DNA from: CADCTQ01 sp963844325 | GTDB taxonomy: Bacteria; Bacteroidota; Bacteroidia; Cytophagales; 172606-1 | Reading direction: 5' to 3' | NCBI GenBank assembly: GCA_963844325.1 | Contig: CAWJNV010000001.1 | Coordinates: 2,294,001 to 2,358,000, forward strand | Length of the DNA: 64,000 nucleotides | Part shown: positions 7,587 through 16,584 of the stretch, piece after piece | How the letters are laid out: each line of letters opens with the position of its first letter | Position numbering within the stretch: position 1 is the stretch's first letter | Translations under genes and position numbers: made by a program | Notes under the pieces: generated by a model | What the model was told of the DNA's origin: nothing | Database searches by the model: none | Seen by the model: only the letters and a program-made list of their open reading frames with translations

Positions 7587-9710
7587 TTATAGCTTCACGT
7601 CGACGCCCCGTACGGCCGAAAACTTGCCGTCCGTTACGGTAATCGTCACGGATTGGCCCGACTGCCCTTCGCCCTTGAAGGTGCCCGAGTACGTGCCCTC
7701 AATGAGGCCGCCCACGGCGTCGTAGCGGGTCACGGTAATGTTTAACCCGGTGCCCTCGTACACCTCGTTGGCGAAGTAGGTGATGGTTTTGCCGCTGCTC
7801 AGCGTGCGCTGAATGGTTCCGCGCGGCTGGGTGGCCTGGTTCACCGCCCCGGTGGTTTTGCCCGCAAACTGGAGGACCACGCGCAGCGTGTCGGACTGGT
7901 CGCGTACGTCTACTGAGGTAGTGTTGGGGAACATCATGTTCTCGTCGTAGTGCGTTTCGCTCAGCTTGGTACTGTACGTCAGCGTCTTGAGGGCGTTCCT
8001 GAAGCCGTCGCCCGACATCACGAAGCGGTTGGCGCCAGTAGTGGCCGTGACGGCGCACAGGTTAATGTGGCCCACATCCTTGGCGGCGCTCCCGTCGGCA
8101 CCCGACCGTACCGTGCCGGTTTTGGTGCCCCTGGCGTGGGTGACCGTATAGGTGATCTCCTGGTCGGGGGCAACCGTTGCTTCAAATAAGCCACTCGAAT
8201 TGCTCGTAACGGCAACTGATTTACCGGGCCAGTCCAGCTTTACCGAAGCGCCGTCCAGCGGGAAATCACCGCAGGTAACCGTACCGGATACTTTAGCCCC
8301 TGCAATCACCCCGGTCAGGTCAATTTCACCCAAATCCTGCGTGGAACTGCCCGTGCCGGTTTGGAAGGTGCGGGTGACTACCAGCCCGGAAGTAAGGGCA
8401 ATTCTCATCGTAAACGTACTGTTGGCGGGCAACGGCATCTTGAGGCTGGCGCCGGGCTTGTAAAACTCCAGTGCCCCACCCGCACCACTGACTACAACGG
8501 AGTATACAGGGTCGCTGCTTTTGGCCTTTAACCGCGCCTGTACCTCCTCCTGACAAAAGTCTGACTTAATCGTCCCTGCGTCGTATATGTCTCCGGGGGA
8601 GAGGGGCGGTACAACCACGATTACTTTACCGGGGAAGGCGGCCAGGTAAGGGCCCACGGTTACCGGTATGGTAACACCGGTAGGCACGCGTTGGGAAAAG
8701 GACCCGTCTGACTCTTCGGTAAAGGTGGCTACCTGGCCCACCTCTACGATGCTGATACTAAATGATTTACCATTGCAGTCTACCACTTTCCCGATGATGG
8801 TGGCGCTTTTTTTAGGGTCGTCGGCGTTCCAGTCGGTAAAGTGTTTGACGGTGCCCACGTATGTATCGCCTTGCTTGGTGGCTTCGCCTTCTTCCTTCCA
8901 TACGCCGGCCGCCTCGTCGAAGTACCACAGCGGAATGGTAGCCGGGGCCGTAGTCAACTGGCTTTTGGGAATGCCAATCCGGAGGGTGGCGGTTTTGCCG
9001 GGAGCCACCTGCAAATCTTCCCCGTTGCTGCCGGTGAGCTTTACCCGCAGAATGCCGTAGGAGTACAGTACGCTGGTACTCGCGTCGGTGCGGCGGGCCA
9101 GCATGTCGCCGCCAGCCACCCTTTCGGGGAAGTCAGGGGACGAAGGGTCCTGGTAGTGCACCGACAGGTTTACCTGCCCCGTGTAGGGGCTGCCCCCGGT
9201 GGTCACCACGCTGTTGGCGGGAAACTCCACTTCGGAGCCGTTGCTGAGGGTGGCTTTGCCGCCGGTGCTGCCGCTGATTGTGTGCGTGGGGCTGCTGCTG
9301 GTCAGGATCAGGCGGGTGCGTACCAACTTATCCCTGAGGGGCACCCGGGCCGTAACGCCCTTGAAATAGCCGGTCTTTTCGGCCGTAATCACGCACCGGT
9401 TGCCAGGTACGCTGACGTCTTTAAACAGGAAAGTGCCTTCGTCGGTGGTGAGTGCCGATTGGCCGGAAATGAGTACCCGTACGCCTTTCAGGGGCTTGCC
9501 GGCTTCGTCGAAGACGGTTCCGGCAATGCTGGTGGTAACGTTCGCCGTGGGGGTGAGGGGGTCCGTGCCGGCCGCCGGGGCTTCCGGGCCCGGGGCGCCG
9601 GGGGTAACGGGTTCGGGGTCTTTTTTACAACCACTCAGTAAGGTAACGGTGCCCAGCAGGACGGCGCAAAGCAGCCGCTTCCCGGGAAAGGAGAAGGTAT
9701 GAGGTTTCAA
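7587..9710 (-). CDS. Large lipoprotein with carboxypeptidase-regulatory-like domains
   Basis: About 707 residues. I take a TTG start at 9710 because it places a normal lipoprotein signal directly at the N-terminus (KRLLCAVLLGTVTLLSGC, lipobox LLSGC); the ATG at 9821 would add 37 odd residues. After a Pro/Gly linker comes a CarboxypepD_reg domain (IAGTVFDEAGKPLKGVRV), then a segment with VEFPANSVVTTGG and YTGQVNLSVHYQD that occurs in other Bacteroidota surface lipoproteins, then further beta domains (KVSGTVTCGDFPLDGASVKL). No enzyme motif is seen. It is probably a surface or outer-membrane-anchored beta-sandwich protein of unknown ligand. Confidence 0.8.
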   Translation of the reverse strand: MKPHTFSFPGKRLLCAVLLGTVTLLSGCKKDPEPVTPGAPGPEAPAAGTDPLTPTANVTTSIAGTVFDEAGKPLKGVRVLISGQSALTTDEGTFLFKDVSVPGNRCVITAEKTGYFKGVTARVPLRDKLVRTRLILTSSSPTHTISGSTGGKATLSNGSEVEFPANSVVTTGGSPYTGQVNLSVHYQDPSSPDFPERVAGGDMLARRTDASTSVLYSYGILRVKLTGSNGEDLQVAPGKTATLRIGIPKSQLTTAPATIPLWYFDEAAGVWKEEGEATKQGDTYVGTVKHFTDWNADDPKKSATIIGKVVDCNGKSFSISIVEVGQVATFTEESDGSFSQRVPTGVTIPVTVGPYLAAFPGKVIVVVPPLSPGDIYDAGTIKSDFCQEEVQARLKAKSSDPVYSVVVSGAGGALEFYKPGASLKMPLPANSTFTMRIALTSGLVVTRTFQTGTGSSTQDLGEIDLTGVIAGAKVSGTVTCGDFPLDGASVKLDWPGKSVAVTSNSSGLFEATVAPDQEITYTVTHARGTKTGTVRSGADGSAAKDVGHINLCAVTATTGANRFVMSGDGFRNALKTLTYSTKLSETHYDENMMFPNTTSVDVRDQSDTLRVVLQFAGKTTGAVNQATQPRGTIQRTLSSGKTITYFANEVYEGTGLNITVTRYDAVGGLIEGTYSGTFKGEGQSGQSVTITVTDGKFSAVRGVDVKL

Positions 9711-9921
9711 GTGGGTTCGGGAGTGTGGGGTGAAAAAAACGTGCCTCCGGCCCCGGGTGGCGGGCGGCACTTGCGGGACCGGCCGCACAGGAGAGGCAGC
9801 CGCCCCGGGAATCCCCGGCAACGATCAAAAGGCCCGGCCATGCGCAAGGGTGCGTACCAGCCGGGTGAATGGGAAGGAGTTAATGTATGGTTTGATCAGG
9901 TTGTCGTGGGCATTCGGGGGT

Positions 9922-9964
9922 AACACCACCGGCGCGATAAGATGTTTTCCGTGCCGGTGGTGTT
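9922..9964 (-). terminator. Hairpin downstream of the small lipoprotein gene
   Basis: AACACCACCGGC (9922-9933) pairs perfectly with GCCGGTGGTGTT (9953-9964). It is 24 bases past the stop of the minus-strand gene at 9988. Confidence 0.6.
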
Positions 9965-9987
9965 GGAGGCAATGGTTGGTAACCGGA

Positions 9988-10467
9988 TTACTGGACGGTG
10001 AAGGTTAGGGAAAGGGTGCCGGTTACCCCGTCTTCAGTAGCCGTCTGCTCAGCCTTAAGCGTGTTATTGGCCAGTTCTTTGATGTCGTAGGTATCGGAGC
10101 TTCCATTCTCGATTACCGTAAGCTGCGTCTCGGTGCTGTTGAACGTCCAGGTACCTTCGCTTATCAGATCGGGGGCATTCGTATTGCACTTAGTGGCACC
10201 TTCCCGGGTTTCAACCTTCTTGTTTGCGAAGAAAATTTTCAAGTCGTCCTTGTCGCATTCATCCAAATCAGACAGTGCATCAACCGTCAGCGTTTGGCTA
10301 CCAGCCTTATACGTAAATGTTGCAGCAGTTATTTTCCATTTCTTACCGGCACCGCTCGACAGCATGTCCGTCTTGGAGGTTGCTTTTGGGTCTTTGTCTT
10401 TGTTGCAGGAAGCCAGCGTGAACAGGGAAAAAATGGCAATCAGGAGGGCAAATTTTTGCGTTTTCAT
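9988..10467 (-). CDS. Small lipocalin-like lipoprotein
   Basis: A 159-residue protein with a clear lipoprotein signal (FALLIAIFSLFTLASC). The body is rich in beta strands and resembles the lipocalin-like lipoproteins of Bacteroidota, with GKKWKITAATFTYKAG near the start, GTWTFNSTETQLTV in the middle and LSLTFTVQ at the end. No catalytic motif; the ligand is unknown. Start placed at MKTQKFALL (10467); an upstream ATG at 10569 runs through repeat-derived leader sequence. Its upstream region is an unusual block of tandem repeats. Confidence 0.85.
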   Translation of the reverse strand: MKTQKFALLIAIFSLFTLASCNKDKDPKATSKTDMLSSGAGKKWKITAATFTYKAGSQTLTVDALSDLDECDKDDLKIFFANKKVETREGATKCNTNAPDLISEGTWTFNSTETQLTVIENGSSDTYDIKELANNTLKAEQTATEDGVTGTLSLTFTVQ

Positions 10468-10534
10468 TGAAGTAAATCGTTTAGTTTGTTTGGTTTGATT
10501 GATTTGAGTGGGCATTAATTCAATTGTAAGCAGT

Positions 10535-10685
10535 AGGTTCTCGTGGTTGGTTTGATTAGGCAAGCGCATTAGGTATTAGATTAATGGTATCAGGTTCTCG
10601 TAAGTGGTTTGATTAGGCAAGCGCATTGGGCATTAGATCAATGGTATCAGGTTCTCGTGGTTGGTTTGATTAGGGCAAGCGGCAT
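10535..10685. repeat. 57-bp tandem repeat, about 2.6 copies
   Basis: Units start at 10535, 10592 and 10649, each opening with AGGTTCTCGT and containing GGTTTGATTAGG(G)CAAGC. The first two are almost identical over 57 bases; the third decays after about 35 bases. The array lies 70 bases upstream of the small lipoprotein gene, in its leader or promoter zone. Confidence 0.85.
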
Positions 10686-10719
10686 TCAAAAAATTGTAAG
10701 CGGTTTGTTTCAGAAATAA

Positions 10720-10850
10720 GGTTGCTCGTGGTCAATTAAACTGGATTCGGTTTTAAAGAAGGGTTGCTCGTGGTCAATTACATTCAGGTTATCGTAGTTT
10801 GTATGGTGGTCAACTAACTTCGGTTCAGTTTATCGTAGTTTGTATGGTCT
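10720..10850. repeat. Degenerate direct repeats of about 42 bp
   Basis: GGTTGCTCGTGGTCAATTA occurs at 10720 and 10762. TTATCGTAGTTTGTATGGT occurs near 10789 and 10830. All share a core close to GGTTnnTCGTnGT with the 57-bp units, so the block 10535-10850 looks like one repeat family that has diverged. Confidence 0.7.
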
Positions 10851-11240
10851 TTTTGGGTTGCTCGTACCGTCCGGGGTGACTTTTCTTTCTGCGGGCCCTG
10901 CGTCGGGATCAGTGCCGGTTGGTGATACAAAAGTATAGTCTGGAGGGGGCTCTTGTCTAACAGGTACGTTTCAAATGCTGACAGATTTATTACAGCGCCC
11001 ACTTTGCAAGATTTCTTACATAACAGTGTTCTTGCAAATGCTAACAGATTTCTTGCAAATCCTTGAAAAGTGCAGCAACATATTGGATAAGTATAGTAAA
11101 ACGGGCAGAGTGCAGGAGAAAAAGATTTTTTGCTTGCCTGGGTACCAAAAGCGTCCGGGCGGTTCAACCGGCCCGGTCAGCCGGTAAAATCCGTTCCCGA
11201 CTGACCCCCGGCCGGCGTGCAACAAGTCCCGAACCCTTCA
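10851..11240. other. Intergenic, no gene seen
   Basis: About 390 bases upstream of glnS without a convincing gene. It contains a further near-duplicate CAAATGCTGACAGATTT / CAAATGCTAACAGATTT about 64 bases apart (10971, 11035) and is AT-richer than its surroundings. Confidence 0.5.
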
Positions 11241-11248
11241 TACCTTTG
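11241..11248 (+). promoter_or_regulatory. Probable -7 element of glnS
   Basis: TACCTTTG fits TAnnTTTG and is 13 bases before the ATG, implying a very short leader. Confidence 0.5.
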
Positions 11249-11261
11249 CGGTTCTACCTAA

Positions 11262-12935
11262 ATGCACCCTTTGATGAGCGAAGAAAAAAGCCTCAACTTT
11301 CTCGAAGAGATCGTAGCCGGCGACCTGGAAACGGGAAAATATAAAAGCATTGTGACCCGGTTCCCGCCGGAACCCAACGGCTACCTGCACATCGGGCACG
11401 CCAAAAGCATCTGCCTCAACTTCGGCCTCACGCGGGAGTACGGTGGGTACACCAACCTGCGCTTCGACGACACCAACCCCGTTACCGAAGACACCGAGTA
11501 CGTGGAGAGCATCAAGAACGACGTGCGGTGGCTGGGCTTCGCCTGGCAGCACGAACTCTACGCCTCCGACTACTTCGACCAGCTCTACGAATACGCCGTA
11601 AAGCTCATCCGCAAGGGCAAGGCGTACGTGGACGACAGCACCGCCGAGCAGATTGCCGCCCAGAAGGGCACGCCCACCCAGCCCGGTACCGACAGCCCCT
11701 TCCGCAGCCGGAGCATTGAGGAGAACCTGCGGCTGTTCGGGGAGATGAAGGAATGCAAGTACCGCGACGGCGAAAAAGTGCTGCGGGCCAAAATCGACAT
11801 GGCGCACCCCAACATGCACATGCGCGACCCGATCATGTACCGCATCAAGCACGCCCACCACCACCGCACGGGCGACAAGTGGTGCATTTACCCCATGTAC
11901 GACTTCGCCCACGGCCAGAGCGACTCCATCGAGCAGGTCACGCACAGCGTGTGTACCCTCGAATTCATTCCGCACCGCGAACTCTACGACTGGTTCATCC
12001 GTGAACTGGACATCTTCCCGTCGCACCAGTTCGAGTTTGCCCGCCTCAACATGACCTACACGGTGATGAGCAAGCGCAAACTGCTGCAACTGGTGAACGA
12101 GAAGCACGTGCGGGGCTGGGACGACCCGCGCATGCCCACCATCAGCGGCATGCGCCGGCGGGGCTACACGCCCGAAAGCATCCGCGACTTCTGCGAACGG
12201 GTGGGCGTAGCCAAACGCGAAAACCTCATCGATGTGGGGCTGCTGGAGTTCTGCGTCCGCGAACACCTCAACAAGATTGCCCTGCGCCGCATGGTGGTGT
12301 TTGACCCCATAAAGGTCGTGCTGACCAACTACCCGGAAGGGCAGGAAGAAATGCTCTACGGCGAAGACAATCCCGAAGACCCCAACTCCGGCGGCCGCGA
12401 CATTCCGTTCAGCCGCGAACTTTACATCGAGGCGGACGATTTTATGGAGAACCCGCCCAAAAAATACTTCCGCCTGGCCCCCGGCCAGATGGTGCGCCTT
12501 AAAAGTGCCTATATAATAAGGTGTGAAGAAGTGGTGAAAGACGCCGCCGGCGCCATCCGCGAACTGCGCTGTACCTACGTGCCCGAAAGCCGGAGCGGCT
12601 CCGATACGTCGGGCATCCAGGTGAAGGGCACGCTGCACTGGGTGAGCATTTTCCACGCCGTACCGGTAGAGGCCCGCCTGTACGACCGGTTGTTCAAGGT
12701 AGAAAACCTGGCCGATGCCGAAGGCGACTTCAAGGACCACATCAACCCCGACTCGCTCCAAGTGCTGCCGGCCGTGTATGCCGAACCGGCCCTGCGGACG
12801 GCCAAAACCGACGAACGCTACCAGTTCCTCCGCAAAGGCTACTTTACCCTCGACCCCGATTCGACGCCGGAAAAGCTGGTGTTCAACCGCACCGTGGGCC
12901 TGAAGGACATGTGGGCGAAGGAAGCGAAAAAGTAA
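11262..12935 (+). CDS. glnS: Glutamine--tRNA ligase
   Basis: A 557-residue class I aminoacyl-tRNA synthetase. The HIGH motif is in PPEPNGYLHIGHAKSICLNFG and the KMSKS-type motif is VMSKRKL; both match GlnRS rather than GluRS. The catalytic domain is followed by the beta-barrel anticodon-binding domains, and total length is normal. Start MHPLMSEEKSLNF; a second in-frame ATG follows four codons later (11274). Its presence implies direct Gln-tRNA charging. It is a single gene; downstream lies a repeat block. Confidence 0.96.
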   Translation: MHPLMSEEKSLNFLEEIVAGDLETGKYKSIVTRFPPEPNGYLHIGHAKSICLNFGLTREYGGYTNLRFDDTNPVTEDTEYVESIKNDVRWLGFAWQHELYASDYFDQLYEYAVKLIRKGKAYVDDSTAEQIAAQKGTPTQPGTDSPFRSRSIEENLRLFGEMKECKYRDGEKVLRAKIDMAHPNMHMRDPIMYRIKHAHHHRTGDKWCIYPMYDFAHGQSDSIEQVTHSVCTLEFIPHRELYDWFIRELDIFPSHQFEFARLNMTYTVMSKRKLLQLVNEKHVRGWDDPRMPTISGMRRRGYTPESIRDFCERVGVAKRENLIDVGLLEFCVREHLNKIALRRMVVFDPIKVVLTNYPEGQEEMLYGEDNPEDPNSGGRDIPFSRELYIEADDFMENPPKKYFRLAPGQMVRLKSAYIIRCEEVVKDAAGAIRELRCTYVPESRSGSDTSGIQVKGTLHWVSIFHAVPVEARLYDRLFKVENLADAEGDFKDHINPDSLQVLPAVYAEPALRTAKTDERYQFLRKGYFTLDPDSTPEKLVFNRTVGLKDMWAKEAKK

Positions 12936-12945
12936 TTGGTCGTAC

Positions 12946-13252
12946 GTAGAGACGCGATTCATCGCGTCTCTACCAACAAAGACGCGATTCATCGCGTCTC
13001 GGTATCATCGCGTCTCGGTGAACCCAGTATCGTAAGTAAGATCGGGAAGGAGTTTTTCAATGGCGACGTACTGCTCCTTTTTGAAAGCAGGGATGTCAAT
13101 CTTAAACAACTACTACAATTCCTTCGTAATCCCACTTACGACGCGCGGTTCCCCGGGACGCGACAACGCTGGGTGGGCTGAGATGCGATGATACCGAGAC
13201 GCGATGATACCGAGACGCGATGATACCGAGACGCGATGAATCGCGTCTCTAC
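12946..13252. repeat. Composite block: inverted clusters of an agacgcgat repeat around a 160-bp insert
   Basis: The left cluster (12946-13019) holds palindromes AGACGCGATTCATCGCGTCT (12980-12999 and inside 12946-12973) plus TATCATCGCGTCTCGG. The right cluster (13180-13252) holds three units of 16 bases, GAGACGCGATGATACC, then a closing palindrome. The two clusters are inverted relative to each other. The enclosed 13020-13179 can be read on the plus strand as a fragment with NPTYDARFPGTRQRWVG and a stop; I do not recognise it. A solo palindrome of the same type is at 54981-55000. Confidence 0.75.
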
Positions 13253-13258
13253 ATACGA

Positions 13259-13924
13259 CTATCTACTGCCAAATATCGAACTGCCCACGCGGATCAGTGT
13301 ACTGCCTTCCGCCACGGCAATGTCGTAGTCGCCGCTCATGCCCATCGAGAGTTCGCGCATTTCGGCGTTGGCCGGCAGGGGGGCCTTTTTCACCGAATCA
13401 AAAAATTGCTTCAGGCTCCGGAACTCGGCCCGGATTTGTTCCCGGTCGTCGGTGAAAGTAGCCATGCCCATGAGCCCCACGATGCGGACGTGGGCCAGGG
13501 TGGCCGTTGCCGGCGCGGCCAGCAGTTCCCGGGCCTCGTCGAACGACAGCCCGAACTTGGTTTCCTCCCGCGCAATGTACATCTGGAGCAGGCATTCGAT
13601 CACGCGGCCGTGTTTGGCGGCCTGCCGGTCAATTTCCTGCAATAATTTAAAGCTGTCCACCGAATGCACGAGGCGCACGAAGGGGGCCATGTATTTTACC
13701 TTGTTGGTCTGCAAGTGCCCGATCAGGTGCCAGTCAATGTCTTTGGGCAGTTGTTCGTACTTCTCCACCATTTCCTGCACGCGGTTTTCGCCGAACGTCT
13801 TGCAACCGGCCCCGTAGGCTTCGAGGAGCATTGCTGCGGGTTTGGTTTTGGTGACGGCGATCAGGCGGCAGCCGGTGCCTGCGAGTTTCTGGGTAACCGT
13901 GCGGATATTTTCGGCAATGGACAT
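13259..13924 (-). CDS. YggS/PLPBP family pyridoxal-phosphate homeostasis protein
   Basis: A 221-residue single-domain PLP-binding protein of the alanine-racemase fold type. The PLP lysine lies in IAVTKTKP near residue 26, followed by FGENRVQEMVEKYEQL, DWHLIGHLQTNKVKY and the closing LSMGMSGDYDIAVAEGSTLI with GSSIFG. Length and motifs are standard. The family buffers PLP and affects amino-acid metabolism but lacks a known enzymatic reaction. It ends inside the repeat block, six bases beyond the last palindrome. Confidence 0.95.
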   Translation of the reverse strand: MSIAENIRTVTQKLAGTGCRLIAVTKTKPAAMLLEAYGAGCKTFGENRVQEMVEKYEQLPKDIDWHLIGHLQTNKVKYMAPFVRLVHSVDSFKLLQEIDRQAAKHGRVIECLLQMYIAREETKFGLSFDEARELLAAPATATLAHVRIVGLMGMATFTDDREQIRAEFRSLKQFFDSVKKAPLPANAEMRELSMGMSGDYDIAVAEGSTLIRVGSSIFGSR

Positions 13925-14057
13925 GGCGGGGGAGGCTTGCGGGTGAGACGATGGATTGGGTGAATTTCCACCAAATTTAGGGGAAAGTACATTCCGCCGC
14001 GGCGGCCGGCGCCCCCGAAAGCGGAAGGGGTAACTTCCAAATCTGGCCCTTTCGGAG

Positions 14058-14065
14058 TACTTTTG
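14058..14065 (+). promoter_or_regulatory. Probable -7 element of the GH3 gene
   Basis: TACTTTTG fits TAnnTTTG exactly, 24 bases before the ATG at 14090. Confidence 0.5.
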
Positions 14066-14089
14066 CCTTTATTTTAAAAGATCACGAGG

Positions 14090-15646
14090 ATGGCCATACT
14101 GGGAACGCTACTGAAAAACGGGATTAAGCTTACGAAGGTGATTGAACAGGAGCAAACCAATCCCTTTGAACTGCAACGAAAAGAACTGAAGAAGCTACTG
14201 ACCAAGGCCCTGGGCACGGAATTCGGCAAGGCGTACAACTTTGAAGGAATACTCAACGAACTCGAACACGGCAAAGGCAAGGGATTTTACGAGAAATACC
14301 GCAAGCAGGTGCCCGTGTTCATGTACAACGACATTTACCGCGACTGGTGGAGCCGCACGCTGCAAGGGGAACGCAACGTCTGCTGGCCCGGCCGGGTTTC
14401 GCACTTCGCCCTCAGTTCGGGCACGTCCGAAGCGGCCACCAAGCACATTCCCATTACCCGTTCCATGATCAAGGCGATCCAGAAGACGAGCATCCGCCAG
14501 ATTCTGTCGCTTTCCAATTACAAAAACCTGCCCGGCAAGCTCTTCCAGACGGGCATCCTCATGCTGGGCGGCAGCACCCACCTCAACTTCAACGGCCGGT
14601 ATTTCGAAGGCGACCTGAGCGGCATCACCGCCGGGCAACTGCCGTTCTGGTTCCAGCACTTCTACAAGCCGGGCAAGAAGATCGCCAAAATGAAGGACTG
14701 GAACAGCAAACTGGACGAGATCACCGAAAAGGCCCACCAGTGGGACATCGGCTTCATCGTGGGCGTGCCGGCCTGGATCCAGATCCTGATGGAAAAGATC
14801 ATCGACCACTACAAGGTCCAGACCATTCACGACGTGTGGCCCAACCTGATGGTGTACACGCACGGCGGCGTTTCGTTTGAGCCCTACCGCAAAGGGTTCG
14901 AAAAGCTGCTGGCCCACCCGCTGGTGTACATCGAGACGTACCTGGCTTCCGAAGGGTTCATTGCCTACCAGGCCCTGCCCAACCGCCGCTCCATGCGCAT
15001 GGTGCTCAACAACGGGCTGTTCTACGAATTCGTGCCGTTCAATGACCGCAACTTCGGGCCGGACGGTGAAATCGTGAAGGAACCCGAAACCCTCACCATC
15101 GACGACGTGGAGGAGGGCAAGGAGTACGCCCTGCTGCTGTCTACCTGCGCCGGCGCCTGGCGCTACCTAATCGGCGACGTGATCAAGTTCGTGTCCAAGG
15201 CCGAATCGGAAATCGTGATCACAGGCCGCACCAAGCACTTTTTGAGTCTCTGCGGCGAACACCTCTCGGTGGACAACATGAACAAGGGCATTCAACTGGC
15301 TGCCAACGACCTCAACATTTCAGTGCCCGAATTTACCGTGGCCGGCATTCCGCACGGGACGCTGTTTGCGCACCGCTGGTACATCGGCACCGACGACGAG
15401 GTAAACGCCGACGCCTTCCGCGACAAACTCGACGAACACCTCCAAGTACTCAACGACGACTACCGCGTGGAACGCAGCGCCGCCCTCAAAGACGTGGAAG
15501 TGACCGTGCTGCCCACCGAGGTATTTTACCAGTGGATGCGGAAGAAGGGCAAGGAAGGCGGCCAGAACAAATTCCCCCGGGTGATGAAAAGGGCGCAGTT
15601 CGAAGAATGGGAAGCCTACACCAAGGAGTACAAGCAGTTGAGTTAA
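14090..15646 (+). CDS. GH3 family protein (acyl-adenylating, amido-synthetase type)
   Basis: A 518-residue member of the GH3 branch of the ANL superfamily. It probably adenylates a carboxylic acid and may join it to an amine; the bacterial substrate is unknown. Features in order: HFALSSGTSEAATKHIP (the P-loop-like SSGT), GGSTHLNF, the region YTHGGVSFEPY, YIETYLASEGFIAYQ, YRLIGDV-type RYLIGDVIKF, and TGRTKHFLSLCGEHLS near the C-terminal domain. Length is close to other bacterial GH3 proteins. No pathway genes flank it. Its stop codon is followed within 12 bases by a word palindrome. Confidence 0.92.
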   Translation: MAILGTLLKNGIKLTKVIEQEQTNPFELQRKELKKLLTKALGTEFGKAYNFEGILNELEHGKGKGFYEKYRKQVPVFMYNDIYRDWWSRTLQGERNVCWPGRVSHFALSSGTSEAATKHIPITRSMIKAIQKTSIRQILSLSNYKNLPGKLFQTGILMLGGSTHLNFNGRYFEGDLSGITAGQLPFWFQHFYKPGKKIAKMKDWNSKLDEITEKAHQWDIGFIVGVPAWIQILMEKIIDHYKVQTIHDVWPNLMVYTHGGVSFEPYRKGFEKLLAHPLVYIETYLASEGFIAYQALPNRRSMRMVLNNGLFYEFVPFNDRNFGPDGEIVKEPETLTIDDVEEGKEYALLLSTCAGAWRYLIGDVIKFVSKAESEIVITGRTKHFLSLCGEHLSVDNMNKGIQLAANDLNISVPEFTVAGIPHGTLFAHRWYIGTDDEVNADAFRDKLDEHLQVLNDDYRVERSAALKDVEVTVLPTEVFYQWMRKKGKEGGQNKFPRVMKRAQFEEWEAYTKEYKQLS

Positions 15647-15657
15647 GGGTTGGATGG

Positions 15658-15803
15658 CTAAATGGCTATATGGTTGAATGGTTATCTCGTTGCATTGTTA
15701 CATTGCTAAATTGTTTTGCTTATGCCCGTATCACTCCCTGCCATCAGCCATACAGCCATTTAACAATTCAACAATTAAGCCATTCAGCCATATAACCATT
15801 TAG
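15658..15803. repeat. Word-type palindrome with words close to AATGGCTATATGG
   Basis: Arms 15658-15681 and 15780-15803 are inverted copies with two mismatches in 24 bases. Between them, shorter words (ATTGTTACATTGC, AACAATTCAACAATT) also pair. The element fills the entire space between the GH3 stop and the LysE start, ending 3 bases before the ATG. Confidence 0.8.
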
Positions 15804-15806
15804 TTC

Positions 15807-16442
15807 ATGGTCCAACCGCTGTTGAGTGGAATTGCTTCCGGGTTGCTGCTGGCCGTACTGATCGGGCCGGTATTTTTTGCGCTGCTCCAGACGAGCATTG
15901 AACGGGGCTTCCGGTCGGGGGTGCTGCTGGCAGTAGGCGTTTCGCTGAGCGACGCCGTATGCGCCGCCGTGTGCTTCCTGGGCTATACGCAACTCAACGT
16001 CAGCGAGTCGTTCCACGAAAGCCTGGCGATTTTCGGCGGCTTGATCCTGATCGGCTTCGGCATCTCGACGCTGCTCAAAAAGCCGGCCCTGCACGCCCAA
16101 ACCGACATCCGGGCCGGGGGGCGGCCGGGTACGTTCCGGTACGTGCTCAAAGGGTTTGCCCTCAACTCCATCAACCCGTCGGTGCTGCTGTTCTGGGCCG
16201 CCGTGGTCACGCTGGCCTCCGTGCAGCACCACTTCGCGGGCACCCAGATTGCGTTGTACCTGAGCAGCATCATCCTCACCGTGCTGGGCACCGACGTAGC
16301 CAAGGCGTACGTGGCCACCAAGCTCCGCAATTACCTGAGTCTTACGCTGATGACCTGGATGAACCGTACCGTGGGCCTCGCCATGGTCGGCTTCGGCATC
16401 AAGCTTTTCATGACCGGGCTTGCAGTGGGCAGTGGACAGTAA
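15807..16442 (+). CDS. LysE family exporter
   Basis: A 211-residue inner-membrane protein with about six transmembrane helices. The N-terminus GIASGLLLAVLIGPVFFALL with the conserved G-P, and GFALNSINPSVLLFW in the middle, are typical of the LysE/RhtB amino-acid exporters. The substrate is not predictable. The last codons (AVGSGQ, stop) are formed by the start of a word palindrome, so its C-terminus may have been altered by that element. The start lies 3 bases after another palindrome. Confidence 0.9.
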   Translation: MVQPLLSGIASGLLLAVLIGPVFFALLQTSIERGFRSGVLLAVGVSLSDAVCAAVCFLGYTQLNVSESFHESLAIFGGLILIGFGISTLLKKPALHAQTDIRAGGRPGTFRYVLKGFALNSINPSVLLFWAAVVTLASVQHHFAGTQIALYLSSIILTVLGTDVAKAYVATKLRNYLSLTLMTWMNRTVGLAMVGFGIKLFMTGLAVGSGQ

Positions 16443-16540
16443 ACAGTGAACAGTAATCAGCGGTCATGGGTCAGTTGGACCTGATCACGCACGCGCATTC
16501 ACTGTTTACTGTTCACTGATTACTGTTCACTGATTACTGT
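16430..16540. repeat. Word-type palindrome with words CAGTAAACAGTGAACAG
   Basis: The left arm 16437-16460 pairs with 16517-16540 with two mismatches; further copies of ACTGTTCACTGATT lie at 16501-16525. The lysE stop codon (16440-16442) is inside the left arm. Confidence 0.85.
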
Positions 16541-16584
16541 CTATTGAACTTTAAACCATCTGCCTGCCAGATCGTTGTACGGGT

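Noticed and set aside
10535..10685. Possible CRISPR array
   Set aside because: The units are contiguous 57-base tandem repeats with no unique spacers and no cas genes nearby.
10814..11167. Open frame of 117 codons on the minus strand
   Set aside because: It crosses the repeat block and has a random composition; no start context.
11238..12992. Long open frame on the minus strand opposite glnS
   Set aside because: It is a shadow of the GC-rich glnS codons; its translation is His/Val/Ala-rich with no domain or start context.
12936..13181. Open frame of 81 codons starting at the glnS stop
   Set aside because: Its first third is made of the palindromic repeats; only the insert part may be a gene remnant.
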